Origin: Verrucomicrobiales bacterium
GTDB lineage: Bacteria; Verrucomicrobiota; Verrucomicrobiia; Methylacidiphilales; JAAUTS01
Assembly: GCA_031256975.1 (NCBI GenBank)
Contig: JAIRPN010000013.1
Coordinates: forward strand, 124,001 to 188,000
Length of the DNA: 64,000 nt
Direction of reading: 5' to 3'
The translations under genes and the position numbers were made by a program. Under the pieces are notes generated by a model. The model was given only the letters and a program-made list of their open reading frames with translations, was not told where the DNA came from and did not search any database. Shown one piece after another: positions 1 to 10,004 of the stretch. The first letter of the stretch is position 1; every line of letters begins with the position of its first letter.

Positions 1-726
1 CCGATTCCATTGGCGCAGGAATTCGAGGAAAAACTGGGGGTCCCCGTTTGTGAGGGCTACGGCATGACCGAGGGCACGCCGGTGATCGCCACCAATTTGC
101 CGGACTGGATGCGGATGGAGAATGGCATCTTGGAACCGAAGGCGCGGACTGTCGGCAGCGTGGGCCGCCCGGTGCCGGGCGTGGCGGTGCGCGTGCTGAA
201 GCCGGAATCCGACGAGGAATTGCCGATTAGCCAGACCGGCATGCTGCTGTACCGCGGCGGCAATATTTTCAACGGCTATTTGAACAATCCCGAGCAAAGC
301 GAACAGGTGTTGCGCGACGGCTGGTATGTTTCCGGCGATGTCGGCCACGTGGATGAGCACGGTTTTTTGTACATCGAGGGTCGCCTGAGCCGTTTCTCCA
401 AGATCGGCGGCGAGATGGTGCCGCATGGAACCATTGAGCGTCATTTGCTGGAACAGATGCGGCCGACCATGGACGAGGAATTCAACGTGGTGGTGGTCGG
501 GGCGCAATGCCCGAAAAAAGGCGAGGTGCTGGTGATTCTCGCCAACCGCGAGATCAGCCGCGAAACCGTGCGCCAGGCGCTAACGACGAGAGGGTTGCCG
601 AATCTGTGGATTCCGAAATTGATCCGCATTGAGCGCGACTTGCCGATCATGTCGAACGGCAAGATTGATATCAAGACCTGCAAGCAGCTGGCGGCGGAAA
701 CGGCACTAAAGGCCGACGCCGAATAA
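1..726 (+). CDS. Acyl-activating AMP-dependent synthetase, C-terminal part (5' end outside window)
   Basis: This is the last 241 codons of a gene that enters from the left edge; the frame is open from base 1. The protein carries typical marks of the ANL superfamily (acyl-CoA and acyl-ACP synthetases): YGMTEGTPVIA near the start (adenylate-binding A5 motif), DGWYVSGDVGHVDEHGF (the aspartate that binds ribose), and near the end PIMSNGKID with the lysine expected for adenylate formation. It most resembles the synthetase half of 2-acylglycerophosphoethanolamine acyltransferase/acyl-ACP synthetase (Aas), which re-acylates lysophospholipids. The acyltransferase half would lie outside the window, so the exact substrate is open. 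A small GC hairpin follows the stop at about 751-770. Confidence 0.8.
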   Translation, partial: PIPLAQEFEEKLGVPVCEGYGMTEGTPVIATNLPDWMRMENGILEPKARTVGSVGRPVPGVAVRVLKPESDEELPISQTGMLLYRGGNIFNGYLNNPEQSEQVLRDGWYVSGDVGHVDEHGFLYIEGRLSRFSKIGGEMVPHGTIERHLLEQMRPTMDEEFNVVVVGAQCPKKGEVLVILANREISRETVRQALTTRGLPNLWIPKLIRIERDLPIMSNGKIDIKTCKQLAAETALKADAE

Positions 727-791
727 TTTTTCCGGGGAAACGATTCCGTAGGGGCAAGGCCTGCCCTGCTCCTATGAGATCGAGGTAAGGG

Positions 792-1475
792 TTACAGCAG
801 GTTTTCGCGGATTTCCTGCAACGAGGGCTGGTTCTTGGCCGCCGGGACATCGAGGTAGCCGTACACCAGCTTGGAGCCAAGCAGCGGCATGACCTTGCGC
901 GATTGCGCCGCCATCGGGCCGATGGCCATCACGCCAATGCGCAATTCCGGATGGTCGATCAGCAGTTTAGCCAGCACATTCAAATCCTGCTGGGTGCGCG
1001 CCAATGCGGCGATCTTGTAAATCTCGGCGCGGTGTTTGCGCATGCGGGTGAGCCATTGCAGGCCGCGCTTGTAAGTGATTTTCCGGCTGATGGCGTGCGC
1101 GGAGAGGATGATTTTTTTGTCGAGGCGGCGCGCCAGCGCTAATGACGGTTTCAATAGCGGGAGATTGGCGAGTTCGAAATCGACCGCGTCGGCGTGCGGG
1201 ATCAGTTTTTCAAACAAACGGATGCGCTCGGTGGATTTCCAAGTGTGCGAGCCTCCCTCGTTCTTGGTGCGCAGAGTAAGCAGCACGGGGTTCTTGCGTT
1301 TTTGCAGAAACGGCAGCACGCGGTCGGCGGCGTCGGGATGCGCGGCGTAGAGGCTGTCGAAGCGAAGTTCAACCAGGTCGGCGTCGCTTTGTTTCTTGGT
1401 GATGAGCGGGAGTCCTTTTTCAGTTGAGATGCAACCCACGTGGATGAGTGGTTTTTTCCAGATATTAAGAGCCAT
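792..1475 (-). CDS. aroD: 3-dehydroquinate dehydratase, type I
   Basis: The 227-residue product is the size of a type I dehydroquinase, third enzyme of the shikimate pathway (3-dehydroquinate to 3-dehydroshikimate). ADLVELRFDS at about residues 32-41 matches the conserved substrate-binding strand. ILSAHAIS carries the catalytic histidine and EIYKIAALA the Schiff-base lysine. The C-terminal stretch SKLVYGYLDVPAAKNQPS fits the family's last substrate loop. It converges on the acyl-activating gene to its left. The next gene upstream (LON-domain protein) is on the same strand 68 bases away, so they may be co-transcribed. Confidence 0.88.
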   Translation of the reverse strand: MALNIWKKPLIHVGCISTEKGLPLITKKQSDADLVELRFDSLYAAHPDAADRVLPFLQKRKNPVLLTLRTKNEGGSHTWKSTERIRLFEKLIPHADAVDFELANLPLLKPSLALARRLDKKIILSAHAISRKITYKRGLQWLTRMRKHRAEIYKIAALARTQQDLNVLAKLLIDHPELRIGVMAIGPMAAQSRKVMPLLGSKLVYGYLDVPAAKNQPSLQEIRENLL

Positions 1476-1543
1476 GTTAAAACTTTATAAAATAAATCCA
1501 AAATTCCAAATTAATTTGGAACAGCGTGTCGGTGGTTTGCGAA

Positions 1544-2134
1544 TTAGTGATTGATGTATTCGCTGCGCAAGCTGTGTGCGAGCAGGGACAAGCGTTGCTG
1601 GGTATCCTCGCATTCGAGCAGTTGCTGTTTTTGCTCGGGGCAATGAATGAGATTGCCGGCGAAAATATCAATCAGGCTGTCGTAGTCGGGAAATCCGCCG
1701 GCGCATTCAAGCAGTTCATGCGGCAGGTGATGGCAGGTGCAACTGCAATTGACGATCTGGATGATTTGGTTGGCGAGCTGGCGTGCGGCCTGGTGGTTGG
1801 AGGGGGAATGTTGCAGCAAAGGCTTGGGGGTGGCGGTGAGGTAGGGCAAGTGCGCGGAAAAGTTCTTGAAATGAACGCGTCGCATGCCTTGCAGCAGCAA
1901 ATCGGAGGTTCCGTCGGCTTTTTTGATGCAGGCACGGATCAATCCCACGGTGCCGACCGGCAGGGGGTGTCCATTGGCATCGCTGCCGCTAACGGCGAAC
2001 ATGCGGTTGCCGGTCAACGCGTGTTCCAGCATCTGGCGGTAACGGGGTTCGAAAATATGCAGGGGGAGGAGCATGTGCGGGAAAAACACCACTTGCCCCA
2101 AGGGCATCACAGCGATTTTTTCCGGTAATTTCAT
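1544..2134 (-). CDS. Stand-alone LON substrate-binding domain protein
   Basis: The 196-residue protein starts MKLPEKIAVMPLGQVVFFPHMLLPLHIFEPRYRQM in spirit: the first third matches the N-terminal LON domain (PF02190), with the hallmark pattern PLG-VVFFP-LPLHIFEPRY at residues 11-32. There is no ATPase or protease domain, so it belongs to the small LON-domain proteins whose function is poorly known and which may bind substrates or partners. The C-terminal part is rich in Cys and His (NCSCTCHHLPHE), which could bind metal, but this is inference. One exact copy of the dispersed 11-base motif (1988-1998) encodes DANGH. Confidence 0.75.
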   Translation of the reverse strand: MKLPEKIAVMPLGQVVFFPHMLLPLHIFEPRYRQMLEHALTGNRMFAVSGSDANGHPLPVGTVGLIRACIKKADGTSDLLLQGMRRVHFKNFSAHLPYLTATPKPLLQHSPSNHQAARQLANQIIQIVNCSCTCHHLPHELLECAGGFPDYDSLIDIFAGNLIHCPEQKQQLLECEDTQQRLSLLAHSLRSEYINH

Positions 2135-2372
2135 ATTTCAACATAGTCCGGTGGTATCTGTTCTGCAACGATTGGACTACAATTCCGCAAACTATTTGAC
2201 ACTCGCGGCGGCGGCGGTGAAAAATCCGGCCGGGGTTGGCCCGATTTAAGCTTAAAAGCCGGGTGGAAGTTCTTATGGGAAAAGTTACCTAAATGTGGTA
2301 ATTTGAACAAATTAGGTTGTTTTTGGGTTGACGTATCGGGAGGATGCCCTAGACAAAAATTTCTATAACATT
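2135..2372. promoter_or_regulatory. Divergent intergenic region between the LON-domain gene and mreB
   Basis: This gap must hold the promoters for the minus-strand LON/aroD pair and for the rod-shape operon. A TTGACA hexamer lies at 2196-2201, but the hexamer 17 bases downstream (about 2219-2224) is a poor -10 match, so I do not assign a promoter. A purine-rich GGGAGG at 2338-2343 would suit a ribosome site but is not correctly spaced for the favoured GTG start at 2373. No tRNA or riboswitch was recognised. Confidence 0.35.
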
Positions 2373-3416
<1,044 letters not shown>

Positions 3417-3425
3417 CCCGGGGAA

Positions 3426-4298
3426 ATGCGGCGGCGTGACAGCTTGCGCCGCCCGATGAGTCAAAGCATGTCGCGTCCCGTATTATTCATTGGCGGAGTC
3501 ATCATTGTACTGCTGGCGATCGGCGGCTTCTTTTTGCCGAAATCGGCACAGCCTGCCGTGGAAAAAGTTTCCATCGAGGGAACCTCTCCGGTCTGGCGTT
3601 CGCTGGACTGGCTGAAAGGCAACTACAGGAATCTCAGCGAAGGTTTCCAGACGGCGGAGAAACTCCAGGAGGATAACCGCCACTTGGTGACCGAGAACGC
3701 GCGGCTGGCGACCGAGAATTCGCTGCTGGCGGGCTTGGAAAAGGAAAACCAGCGCCTGCGCGAAATGCTGGCGTTCAAGAATGATTCCCAGTTCAAGTTG
3801 CTGCCGGCCCGCGTGATTGAGCGCGATCCCTCCAGCTGGTGGAATGTCATCAAGATCAACCGCGGCTGGAATGACGATCCGACGCTAACCTCCGACCAGC
3901 CGGTGGTTTCCCCGCGCGGCATCGTGGGCAAGACCGGCGCGGTCGGCAAGTACGCGACCAACGTGATCCTGCTGGTGGATGAGAACTGCAAGATTTCCTC
4001 GGTAACCGAGAGCAGCCAGGCGCGCGGCATCACCGTTGGTGCCACCTCGCTAAACTCGGGCGTGCCGCTCTGCAAGATAACTTTTGTGCCGCGGGACACG
4101 CCATTGGCGGTCGGCGAGCGAGTCTTTACCTCAGGTCTGGGGGGTATTTTCCCCGCCAATCTTTTGATCGGGACTGTTAAAGAAGCGCCGCCGGTATCAA
4201 CCGCGAATAATTTCGGGTTGTACCGGGAGGGCGTGATCGAGCCTGCCGTGGACCTGAACAATCTGGAAGAAGTGTTCATCATCACGGGAGGCAAATGA
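3426..4298 (+). CDS. mreC: Rod shape-determining protein MreC
   Basis: MreC is a bitopic periplasmic scaffold linking MreB filaments to PBP2 and RodA. The product has a short cationic N-terminus, one membrane segment (about residues 18-36, PVLFIGGVIIVLLAIGGFF), a coiled coil rich in Glu and Leu (about 62-110, LQEDNRHLVTENARLATEN), then the MreC beta domain (KLLPARVIERDPSSWWNVIKINRG; GIVGKTGAVG). The start at 3426 lies nine bases after mreB; an internal ATG at 3456 would remove ten Arg-rich residues, and neither has a clear ribosome site. The 3' end overlaps mreD by four bases (ATGA). Confidence 0.92.
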   Translation: MRRRDSLRRPMSQSMSRPVLFIGGVIIVLLAIGGFFLPKSAQPAVEKVSIEGTSPVWRSLDWLKGNYRNLSEGFQTAEKLQEDNRHLVTENARLATENSLLAGLEKENQRLREMLAFKNDSQFKLLPARVIERDPSSWWNVIKINRGWNDDPTLTSDQPVVSPRGIVGKTGAVGKYATNVILLVDENCKISSVTESSQARGITVGATSLNSGVPLCKITFVPRDTPLAVGERVFTSGLGGIFPANLLIGTVKEAPPVSTANNFGLYREGVIEPAVDLNNLEEVFIITGGK

Positions 4299-4810
4299 TG
4301 TTCCGTTACACCTTATCCCTGTTGCTGATTTACCTGGTGATGCTGTTTGCCCAGCCGATGGTGCCGGTGTTTTTCAATCAGAATAACTGGTTGTTAGGGA
4401 TGACGCCGGTGTTGTTGACTTACCTGTCCTTGCGCGCGAGTGATCTGGCACTGATCACATTTGTAATTATCGGCGGGTTGCTGCACGACATGGTGCTGTT
4501 GCATTATGTCGGCATGGGGCCGCTGCTGTGGGGCATCGTGGCATTCATGGTGCGCAGCCAGCAGGTCTGGCTGCAGGATGCGCACTGGCCGGTGTGGGTG
4601 GTGATGAGCTTCGCGGCAACCTTTCTTTACCTGTGCTGCGACCGTTTGTTCTTTTTGTTCGCGCACCAATACTGGTCCTGGGACCAGGACCTGAGTTTTA
4701 ACATTCTCAAACTGTCGGTATTCAACGCCATCCTGTGCCCGTTGCTGTTCTGGGTGCTGGACTGGATATTCGGTGAAAAGAAGGGGAAAAGGCTGCGCCG
4801 GGCGTTTTAA
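4295..4810 (+). CDS. mreD: Rod shape-determining membrane protein MreD
   Basis: This 171-residue protein is almost wholly hydrophobic, with about five predicted membrane segments and short loops, as in the MreD family. Position between mreC and mrdA is the strongest evidence, since MreD sequences diverge quickly. It starts inside the mreC stop (ATGA overlap), which implies translational coupling. It ends in a basic tail (EKKGKRLRRAF), consistent with a cytoplasmic C-terminus. Confidence 0.85.
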   Translation: MMFRYTLSLLLIYLVMLFAQPMVPVFFNQNNWLLGMTPVLLTYLSLRASDLALITFVIIGGLLHDMVLLHYVGMGPLLWGIVAFMVRSQQVWLQDAHWPVWVVMSFAATFLYLCCDRLFFLFAHQYWSWDQDLSFNILKLSVFNAILCPLLFWVLDWIFGEKKGKRLRRAF

Positions 4811-4813
4811 GTT

Positions 4814-6979
4814 ATGATGTTTATCAAAAATCCCTTGGCCGGAGTCAGGATGCGCGTGCGAATCCTGACCTTGGTCCTGCTTGCGGGCATGGGGTATTTG
4901 ATCTGGAACCTCTATCATATCCAGGTGATCAGCGGGGAGGAATATTCCTCGAGGATGATCAGCCAGAGCACCACCAGCGTGCTGTTGCCGCCGGCGCGCG
5001 GGGTGATTGTCGACCGCAACGGCGTGGCGCTGGCGGACAACAAGGCCAGCATTGACATCGATTTGTACTTGAATGTGCTGGTCGGCAATTATCTCAAGAG
5101 CAAGAAGGGCAAGCGCCCGCTAACACTGGTGCCCGGGTCCTCCACCCGCAAAATGACCGACGTGGCCAAGATTGTCGACGACACGACGCGTGACGCGGTG
5201 CAGGCGCTGGGTTTTGACATGGGTAATGTCACCTCGCGCGATATTTTGCGGCATTACGACCAAAAACCGAATGTGCCGTTGCGCATTGCCCGTAACCTCG
5301 ATTTTGCCACGTTGTCGCGCATCGCGGAGCACAACGTCAATGTGCCGGGTCTCGAGGAGACCGCCCGCCCGGTGCGCAACTACGATTACGGCGCCTTTGC
5401 CGCGCATATTTTGGGCAACGTCGGCAAGGTCGAGGACGTGCCGACCGATGCAAGCTATGTTCCGGATGTCATCGGCAAAGACGGCATCGAAAAGAGCATG
5501 GACGAGTATTTGCAGGGCGTGCCGGGGGCGAAGATTCTGCGAAAGAACAGCGTCGGTTATATCATGGGAGTCGACGCCATCAAGGAGCCCTTGTCGGGCG
5601 GCACGGTTTATCTGTCGATCGACGCCCGCATCCAGATGATTGCCGAGCAGGAGATGCGCAGCGTCGGCCGCGGTGCCTGCGTGGTGATGGATCCCACCAA
5701 TGGTGATATTCTGGCGATGGTTAGCGTGCCGAATTTTGATCCCAACACTTATTCCAGCGAACTGGGGAGAATGGTCAATGACGCCACGCATCCGCTGTTC
5801 AACCGCGCCATTGGCGGCTATCCGGTGGGTTCGGAATTCAAGGTGGTGACGGCGATGGCGGCGATGAAAAACCCGCAGGCCAAGTTTGGGCCGAATACCA
5901 CCATCAATTCCCCGGCTGCGGTGTGGATGGCGGGCCGTTGGTGGAAGGACTGGGACAACAATCCGGGCGAGGGCGACATCACGCTGAAGACCGCCTTGCA
6001 ATGGTCGACCAACACCTTTTTCTACCAATTGGGCGTGCGCACCGGCATCAAGTCGATCCAGGACATGGCGGCGCTGTGCGGCATGGGCAGGAAATTGCTG
6101 GTGGATGAGGATGGCAATGAAATCATCCGCGGCGAGGTGCCCGGCGTGATTCCCGGGCCGGATTATTTCGAAGCGGAGAACAAGAAAAAGCTGGAAGCCT
6201 GGAAAAATTGGAACAAGGCCAATCCCAAGGCCAAGAAGCCTTATCCCGCCTTGGAGCGCTGGAGTGACGGCCATACGGCGAACACGTCCATCGGCCAGGG
6301 CTTTGTGAAAATTTCCCCGTTGCAGCTGGCGACCACGATGAGCGCAATCGCCAACGGCGGAACGGTTTATTATCCGCGCTTGGTGTTGCATGTTTCCGAT
6401 ATTCCGGACAGCGTGGAGGGCGATGAAAAGGAGTATCCGGTGCGCAAGCTGGCGGATTTGGGAGTGACCGCGGAACAGTTGAACGCGGTCCGGCAGGGAT
6501 TGCGCGCCGTGGTAGCGGAGGGAACCGGCAGGAAAGCGGGCATTTCCGATTTCCAGGTGGCCGGCAAAACCGGTACGGCGCAATTCTGGACCGTGATCAA
6601 CGGGGTGCGCTCGAAAGATTACAAGACCTGGTTCAACGGTTATGGCCCCTTTGACAAGCCCCGCTATGTGGTGACGATCCTGGTAGAGGGCGGCACCAGC
6701 GGCGGCGGCACCTGCGGCCCGATTGCTTCGCGCATTTTCAAGCGTCTGGCGGAACTGGAGAAGGGAACCAGCATGGACATGCCGTATTTGTCATCGGCAG
6801 TGGGTAATTTCCTGGGGGTGAAGGCGGACGTGATAGACGCCTCTTCGGCCGATGATACCCCGGCTGCGACCCCGGAAACGCCATCGGCCGCGCCCGAGTT
6901 TTCACAGCCAAGCCTGCCTGCCGGCGGTGACAACCGCGGCAAGCCGAACGACATGCAAAGGAGGACGCGCGGACGCTAA
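4814..6979 (+). CDS. mrdA: Peptidoglycan transpeptidase PBP2 (elongasome)
   Basis: PBP2 cross-links peptidoglycan during elongation, in complex with RodA. An N-terminal membrane anchor (about residues 16-35) is followed by the dimerisation domain (LPPARGVIVDRNGVALADN) and a class B transpeptidase domain. All three active-site motifs are present: SEFK (SxxK) after GGYPVG, STN (SxN) and KTG in VAGKTGTAQFW. At 721 residues it is somewhat longer than E. coli PBP2; the extra length includes a Pro/Ala/Ser-rich C-terminal tail after about residue 675. The stop TAA lies within a CGCTAACC sequence that runs directly into the rodA start. Confidence 0.95.
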   Translation: MMFIKNPLAGVRMRVRILTLVLLAGMGYLIWNLYHIQVISGEEYSSRMISQSTTSVLLPPARGVIVDRNGVALADNKASIDIDLYLNVLVGNYLKSKKGKRPLTLVPGSSTRKMTDVAKIVDDTTRDAVQALGFDMGNVTSRDILRHYDQKPNVPLRIARNLDFATLSRIAEHNVNVPGLEETARPVRNYDYGAFAAHILGNVGKVEDVPTDASYVPDVIGKDGIEKSMDEYLQGVPGAKILRKNSVGYIMGVDAIKEPLSGGTVYLSIDARIQMIAEQEMRSVGRGACVVMDPTNGDILAMVSVPNFDPNTYSSELGRMVNDATHPLFNRAIGGYPVGSEFKVVTAMAAMKNPQAKFGPNTTINSPAAVWMAGRWWKDWDNNPGEGDITLKTALQWSTNTFFYQLGVRTGIKSIQDMAALCGMGRKLLVDEDGNEIIRGEVPGVIPGPDYFEAENKKKLEAWKNWNKANPKAKKPYPALERWSDGHTANTSIGQGFVKISPLQLATTMSAIANGGTVYYPRLVLHVSDIPDSVEGDEKEYPVRKLADLGVTAEQLNAVRQGLRAVVAEGTGRKAGISDFQVAGKTGTAQFWTVINGVRSKDYKTWFNGYGPFDKPRYVVTILVEGGTSGGGTCGPIASRIFKRLAELEKGTSMDMPYLSSAVGNFLGVKADVIDASSADDTPAATPETPSAAPEFSQPSLPAGGDNRGKPNDMQRRTRGR

Positions 6980-6981
6980 CC

Positions 6982-8274
6982 ATGAACCCGGTGACGAAAA
7001 TTTTGCGCCTGAATTGGTTCCTGTTCACGCTCATGGCGGCGTTGACGGTTGGCGGTATCTTTTTCATCAAGAGCGCGACCTCCTATTCTGACATGCCCGG
7101 CGTGCATCCCTTGGTGCACCAGCAGGAAATGTGGGCCTTGGCGGGACTGGCGGCTTTCCTGTTCTTCGCATGGGTGGATTATGAAATCCTGCTGCGCTTT
7201 GCCCTGCCCATTTTCATCCTGTCGGTGCTTAGCTTGGTGGCGGTCCTGGTGTTTGGTGAAACCATCAACGGGGCGACCAGCTGGGTGAGGATTGGACGCT
7301 TCATTCTGCAGCCGGCCGAACCGAGCAAGATTGGTTTTATCCTGGGCATGACCTGGATGTTGTTGGTGCTGGGGGATTACAAAAAGAAACTGTGGTTTTT
7401 CATCGTTAGCGGCATCATGGCGATGCTTCCGGCCTTCCTGATTTACAAGCAGCCGGACTTGGGCACCGCGCTGGTTTTCTTTCCGATGACCTTCATCATC
7501 ATGTGGGCGGCCGGAATCCCCAAGCGTTACTTGTTATTGCTGGTGCTGATGGTGGGGGCGGGTTTTGCCTTTGCTTATTTTATTGTGTACAAAGCCTTGT
7601 GGGATGGCACAGTCAAGGACCTGGCACCGGCTGCGGAACGCGCGGCGTTTATGGTTTCCGGCAGGCAGGATTCCCTGCCGGAAGAACAGAAGTTGAAACT
7701 GGCCCCGCCGGCCAATCCGAAGAAGCGGGACCCGGCCCCGGTGGCCGAGGAACAGGATCCGGCAAAAAAGAAAAAAGGCGTTATTTTGAAGCCCTACCAG
7801 CTTGACCGTATCAAGACTTTCTTTAATCCGGACCTTGATCCGCTGGGCGCCGGCTGGAACATTCGCCAGTCGCTCAACACCATTGGTTCCGGCGGCTTCA
7901 AGGGCAAGGGCTATGTCAATGAATACGGCTACCTGCCAAAAAACATCGCCTATAACGACTTTATTTTCGCGGTGATCGGCGAGGAGGTTGGCTTTGTTGG
8001 CTGCACGCTGTTCATCCTGTGCCAAGGGGCGCTGATTATGGGCATTTTGTATGTGGCGGGGCGTTCCAAGGACACCGGCGGGATGCTGATTTGCCTGGGT
8101 TTCGCCGCCCTGCTAACCGCACATTTTTTCCAAAACGTGGGCATGACCATCAACGCATTGCCGATTACCGGCATTCCGTTGCCATTCACCAGTTACGGTG
8201 GCTCGTTCCTGGTGACCTGCATGGCGGGGTTGGGTTTGGTGCAAAGCGTTTGGATACACCGGAAAAATTTTTAG
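6982..8274 (+). CDS. rodA: Peptidoglycan glycosyltransferase RodA (SEDS family)
   Basis: RodA polymerises lipid II glycan strands with PBP2 as partner. The family marks are present: GATSWVRIGRFILQPAEPSKIGFI in spirit (loop with AEPSKI), KQPDLGTALVFFP, FNPDLDPLGAGWNIRQSLNTIGSGGFKGKG, and NDFIFAVIGEEVGFVG. At 430 residues it is longer than usual because of a hydrophilic insertion at about residues 210-272 containing KKRDPAPVAEEQDPAKKKKG, placed in the large periplasmic loop before the FNPD motif. The start is two bases after the mrdA stop. Confidence 0.94.
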   Translation: MNPVTKILRLNWFLFTLMAALTVGGIFFIKSATSYSDMPGVHPLVHQQEMWALAGLAAFLFFAWVDYEILLRFALPIFILSVLSLVAVLVFGETINGATSWVRIGRFILQPAEPSKIGFILGMTWMLLVLGDYKKKLWFFIVSGIMAMLPAFLIYKQPDLGTALVFFPMTFIIMWAAGIPKRYLLLLVLMVGAGFAFAYFIVYKALWDGTVKDLAPAAERAAFMVSGRQDSLPEEQKLKLAPPANPKKRDPAPVAEEQDPAKKKKGVILKPYQLDRIKTFFNPDLDPLGAGWNIRQSLNTIGSGGFKGKGYVNEYGYLPKNIAYNDFIFAVIGEEVGFVGCTLFILCQGALIMGILYVAGRSKDTGGMLICLGFAALLTAHFFQNVGMTINALPITGIPLPFTSYGGSFLVTCMAGLGLVQSVWIHRKNF

Positions 8275-8336
8275 TTAAGGAAAAAACTTAGGGTGGATCT
8301 TACATTCATCCCAAACAGAAAAAGAAAGGTAAAATT

Positions 8337-9908
8337 ATGATCCTGGAAAAAATCAAGAACTTCCTCGGAATCAAGAAGAAGGGTGATCGCAAAGAGATTG
8401 TGATCAACATTGAGCCGTTGGAACAGCGTGTGGCCATGCTTGAAGGCGGTGTGCTGGAGGAATTTTCCATCGAGCGCGACAGCGACCGGAGCATTTCCGG
8501 AAACATCTACAAGGGCCGGGTGCACAATGTGGAACCTGCTTTGAAAGCATTGTTTGTTGACATTGGTGTCGATAAAAATGCTTTTTTGCATTACTGGGAT
8601 GCGATGCCTGCCGCGCTGGACTCGGGCGTGGAACGTATTGACCGCGGTGGCAAGTCGCAGAAAAACAAAAAAATCAGCCATAACGACATTCCGAAACTTT
8701 ATCCGCCGGGTTCGGATATTATCGTCCAGGTCAGCAAGGGGCCGATCGGCACCAAGGGCGCGCGTATCACCACCAATATTTCGCTTGCCGGACGTTACAT
8801 GGTGCTGATGCCGTTCACCGACCAGTTTGGCATTTCGCGCAAGATCGACGACAACAAGGAACGCCAGCGTTTACGCAAGATTTTGTGCGAACTGGATGTG
8901 CCGGATGGCATGGGGGTCATTATCCGCACCGCCGGCGAAGGCATGAAATCGCGCTTTTTCGTGCGCGACCTGGCGATTCTGCTGGAACGCTGGCAGAAGA
9001 TTTCCGCGGACTTGGAAAGCACCAAGGCCCCGGCCTTGCTGCTGGAGGAGCCGGACATTGTCGAGCGCACCGTGCGCGACTTCCTGACCGAGGACATTGA
9101 CCGCATCGTGGTGGACAATCTGGAAACCTCCGAGCGGATGAAGAAGCTGGTTGGCGCGATCTCCAAGCGTTCCGAGAAAAAAGTCATCCTGCACCAGGAA
9201 CCGGTGCCGGTGTTTGAAAAATACCAGGTCAACAAGCAGATCGAGAATGCTTTCCGCCGCCTGGTGTGGCTGAGATCCGGCGCTTATCTGGTCATTGACG
9301 AAACCGAGGCGCTGGTCGCCATCGACGTCAATACCGGCCGCAACAAGGGCGGCAACGACACCGAAAACACCATTCTCAACACCAACCTGGAAGCTGCCGA
9401 GGAGGTGGCGCGCCAATTACGCCTGCGTAACATTGGCGGTCTGATCATTGTCGACTTCATCGACATGAAGTCGCGCAAGGACCAGAACGAAGTGGTGCGC
9501 CAGTTCAAGGAACATCTCAAACGCGACAAGGCCAAGACCCACGTCCTGCCGATTTCCCCGCTCGGCATCATGGAAATGACCCGCCAGCGCGTGCAGGAAA
9601 GCATCAGCCGTTCGCTGTATATGGAATGTCCGGCCTGTAAGGGGCGCGGCATGGTGAAGACGCCGGAAACCATGAGTGTTGAAATCCAGCGCGAAATTTC
9701 CCGCATCCTCGGCAAGTACCAGGACACGCACGACCTGAAGATCATGTTGCACCCGAAGGTTCTGGATCGCCTGCGCACGGAAGACGAGCAATTGCTGGTC
9801 GACCTGGAACGCAAGTTTGCCTGCAAGCTGGTGTTCAAGAGCGACCACAATTTCCACTTCGAGGAATATAAGATCACCCACGGCGAAACCGGGGAAGAAT
9901 TGAAATAA
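8337..9908 (+). CDS. rng: Ribonuclease E/G family endoribonuclease
   Basis: The 523-residue protein is an RNase G-size member of the RNase E/G family, which processes rRNA and degrades mRNA. An S1-like domain (SGNIYKGRVHNVEPALKALFVDIG) precedes the catalytic DNase I-like region. The metal-binding aspartates sit in LVAIDVNTGRNKGG and GGLIIVDFIDM, and the zinc-link motif CPACKGRG is at about residue 431. A good ribosome site (AAAGG) lies before the ATG at 8337. It follows rodA by 62 bases; rng beside the mre genes is a common bacterial arrangement. There is no long disordered tail for degradosome assembly. Confidence 0.9.
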   Translation: MILEKIKNFLGIKKKGDRKEIVINIEPLEQRVAMLEGGVLEEFSIERDSDRSISGNIYKGRVHNVEPALKALFVDIGVDKNAFLHYWDAMPAALDSGVERIDRGGKSQKNKKISHNDIPKLYPPGSDIIVQVSKGPIGTKGARITTNISLAGRYMVLMPFTDQFGISRKIDDNKERQRLRKILCELDVPDGMGVIIRTAGEGMKSRFFVRDLAILLERWQKISADLESTKAPALLLEEPDIVERTVRDFLTEDIDRIVVDNLETSERMKKLVGAISKRSEKKVILHQEPVPVFEKYQVNKQIENAFRRLVWLRSGAYLVIDETEALVAIDVNTGRNKGGNDTENTILNTNLEAAEEVARQLRLRNIGGLIIVDFIDMKSRKDQNEVVRQFKEHLKRDKAKTHVLPISPLGIMEMTRQRVQESISRSLYMECPACKGRGMVKTPETMSVEIQREISRILGKYQDTHDLKIMLHPKVLDRLRTEDEQLLVDLERKFACKLVFKSDHNFHFEEYKITHGETGEELK

Positions 9909-9920
9909 ACGTTTAGGCAA

Positions 9921-9966
9921 AGCCGCTAATGACGAGGTTGTGACTTCGCCGTTAGCGGCTTTTTTG
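9921..9966 (+). terminator. Intrinsic terminator built from two inverted copies of the dispersed motif
   Basis: The arms 9921-9935 (AGCCGCTAATGACGA) and 9945-9960 (TTCGCCGTTAGCGGCT) form a stem of about 15 bp with one wobble and one mismatch, followed by TTTTT at 9961-9965. Each arm holds an exact copy of the dispersed 11-base motif (9925-9935 forward, 9946-9956 reverse). It lies 12 bases after the RNase gene stop and before the next gene on the same strand. Confidence 0.88.
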
Positions 9967-10004
9967 CTTTATGGACGGAGTGTTTTACATAGAATTTTTG
10001 GATT

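Noticed and set aside
2196-2224. TTGACA hexamer as mreB promoter
   Set aside because: The -10 candidate at 17-base spacing is poor, so the hexamer could be chance.
5120-6583. Long minus-strand open frame opposite mrdA
   Set aside because: PBP2 active-site motifs on the plus strand settle the coding strand.
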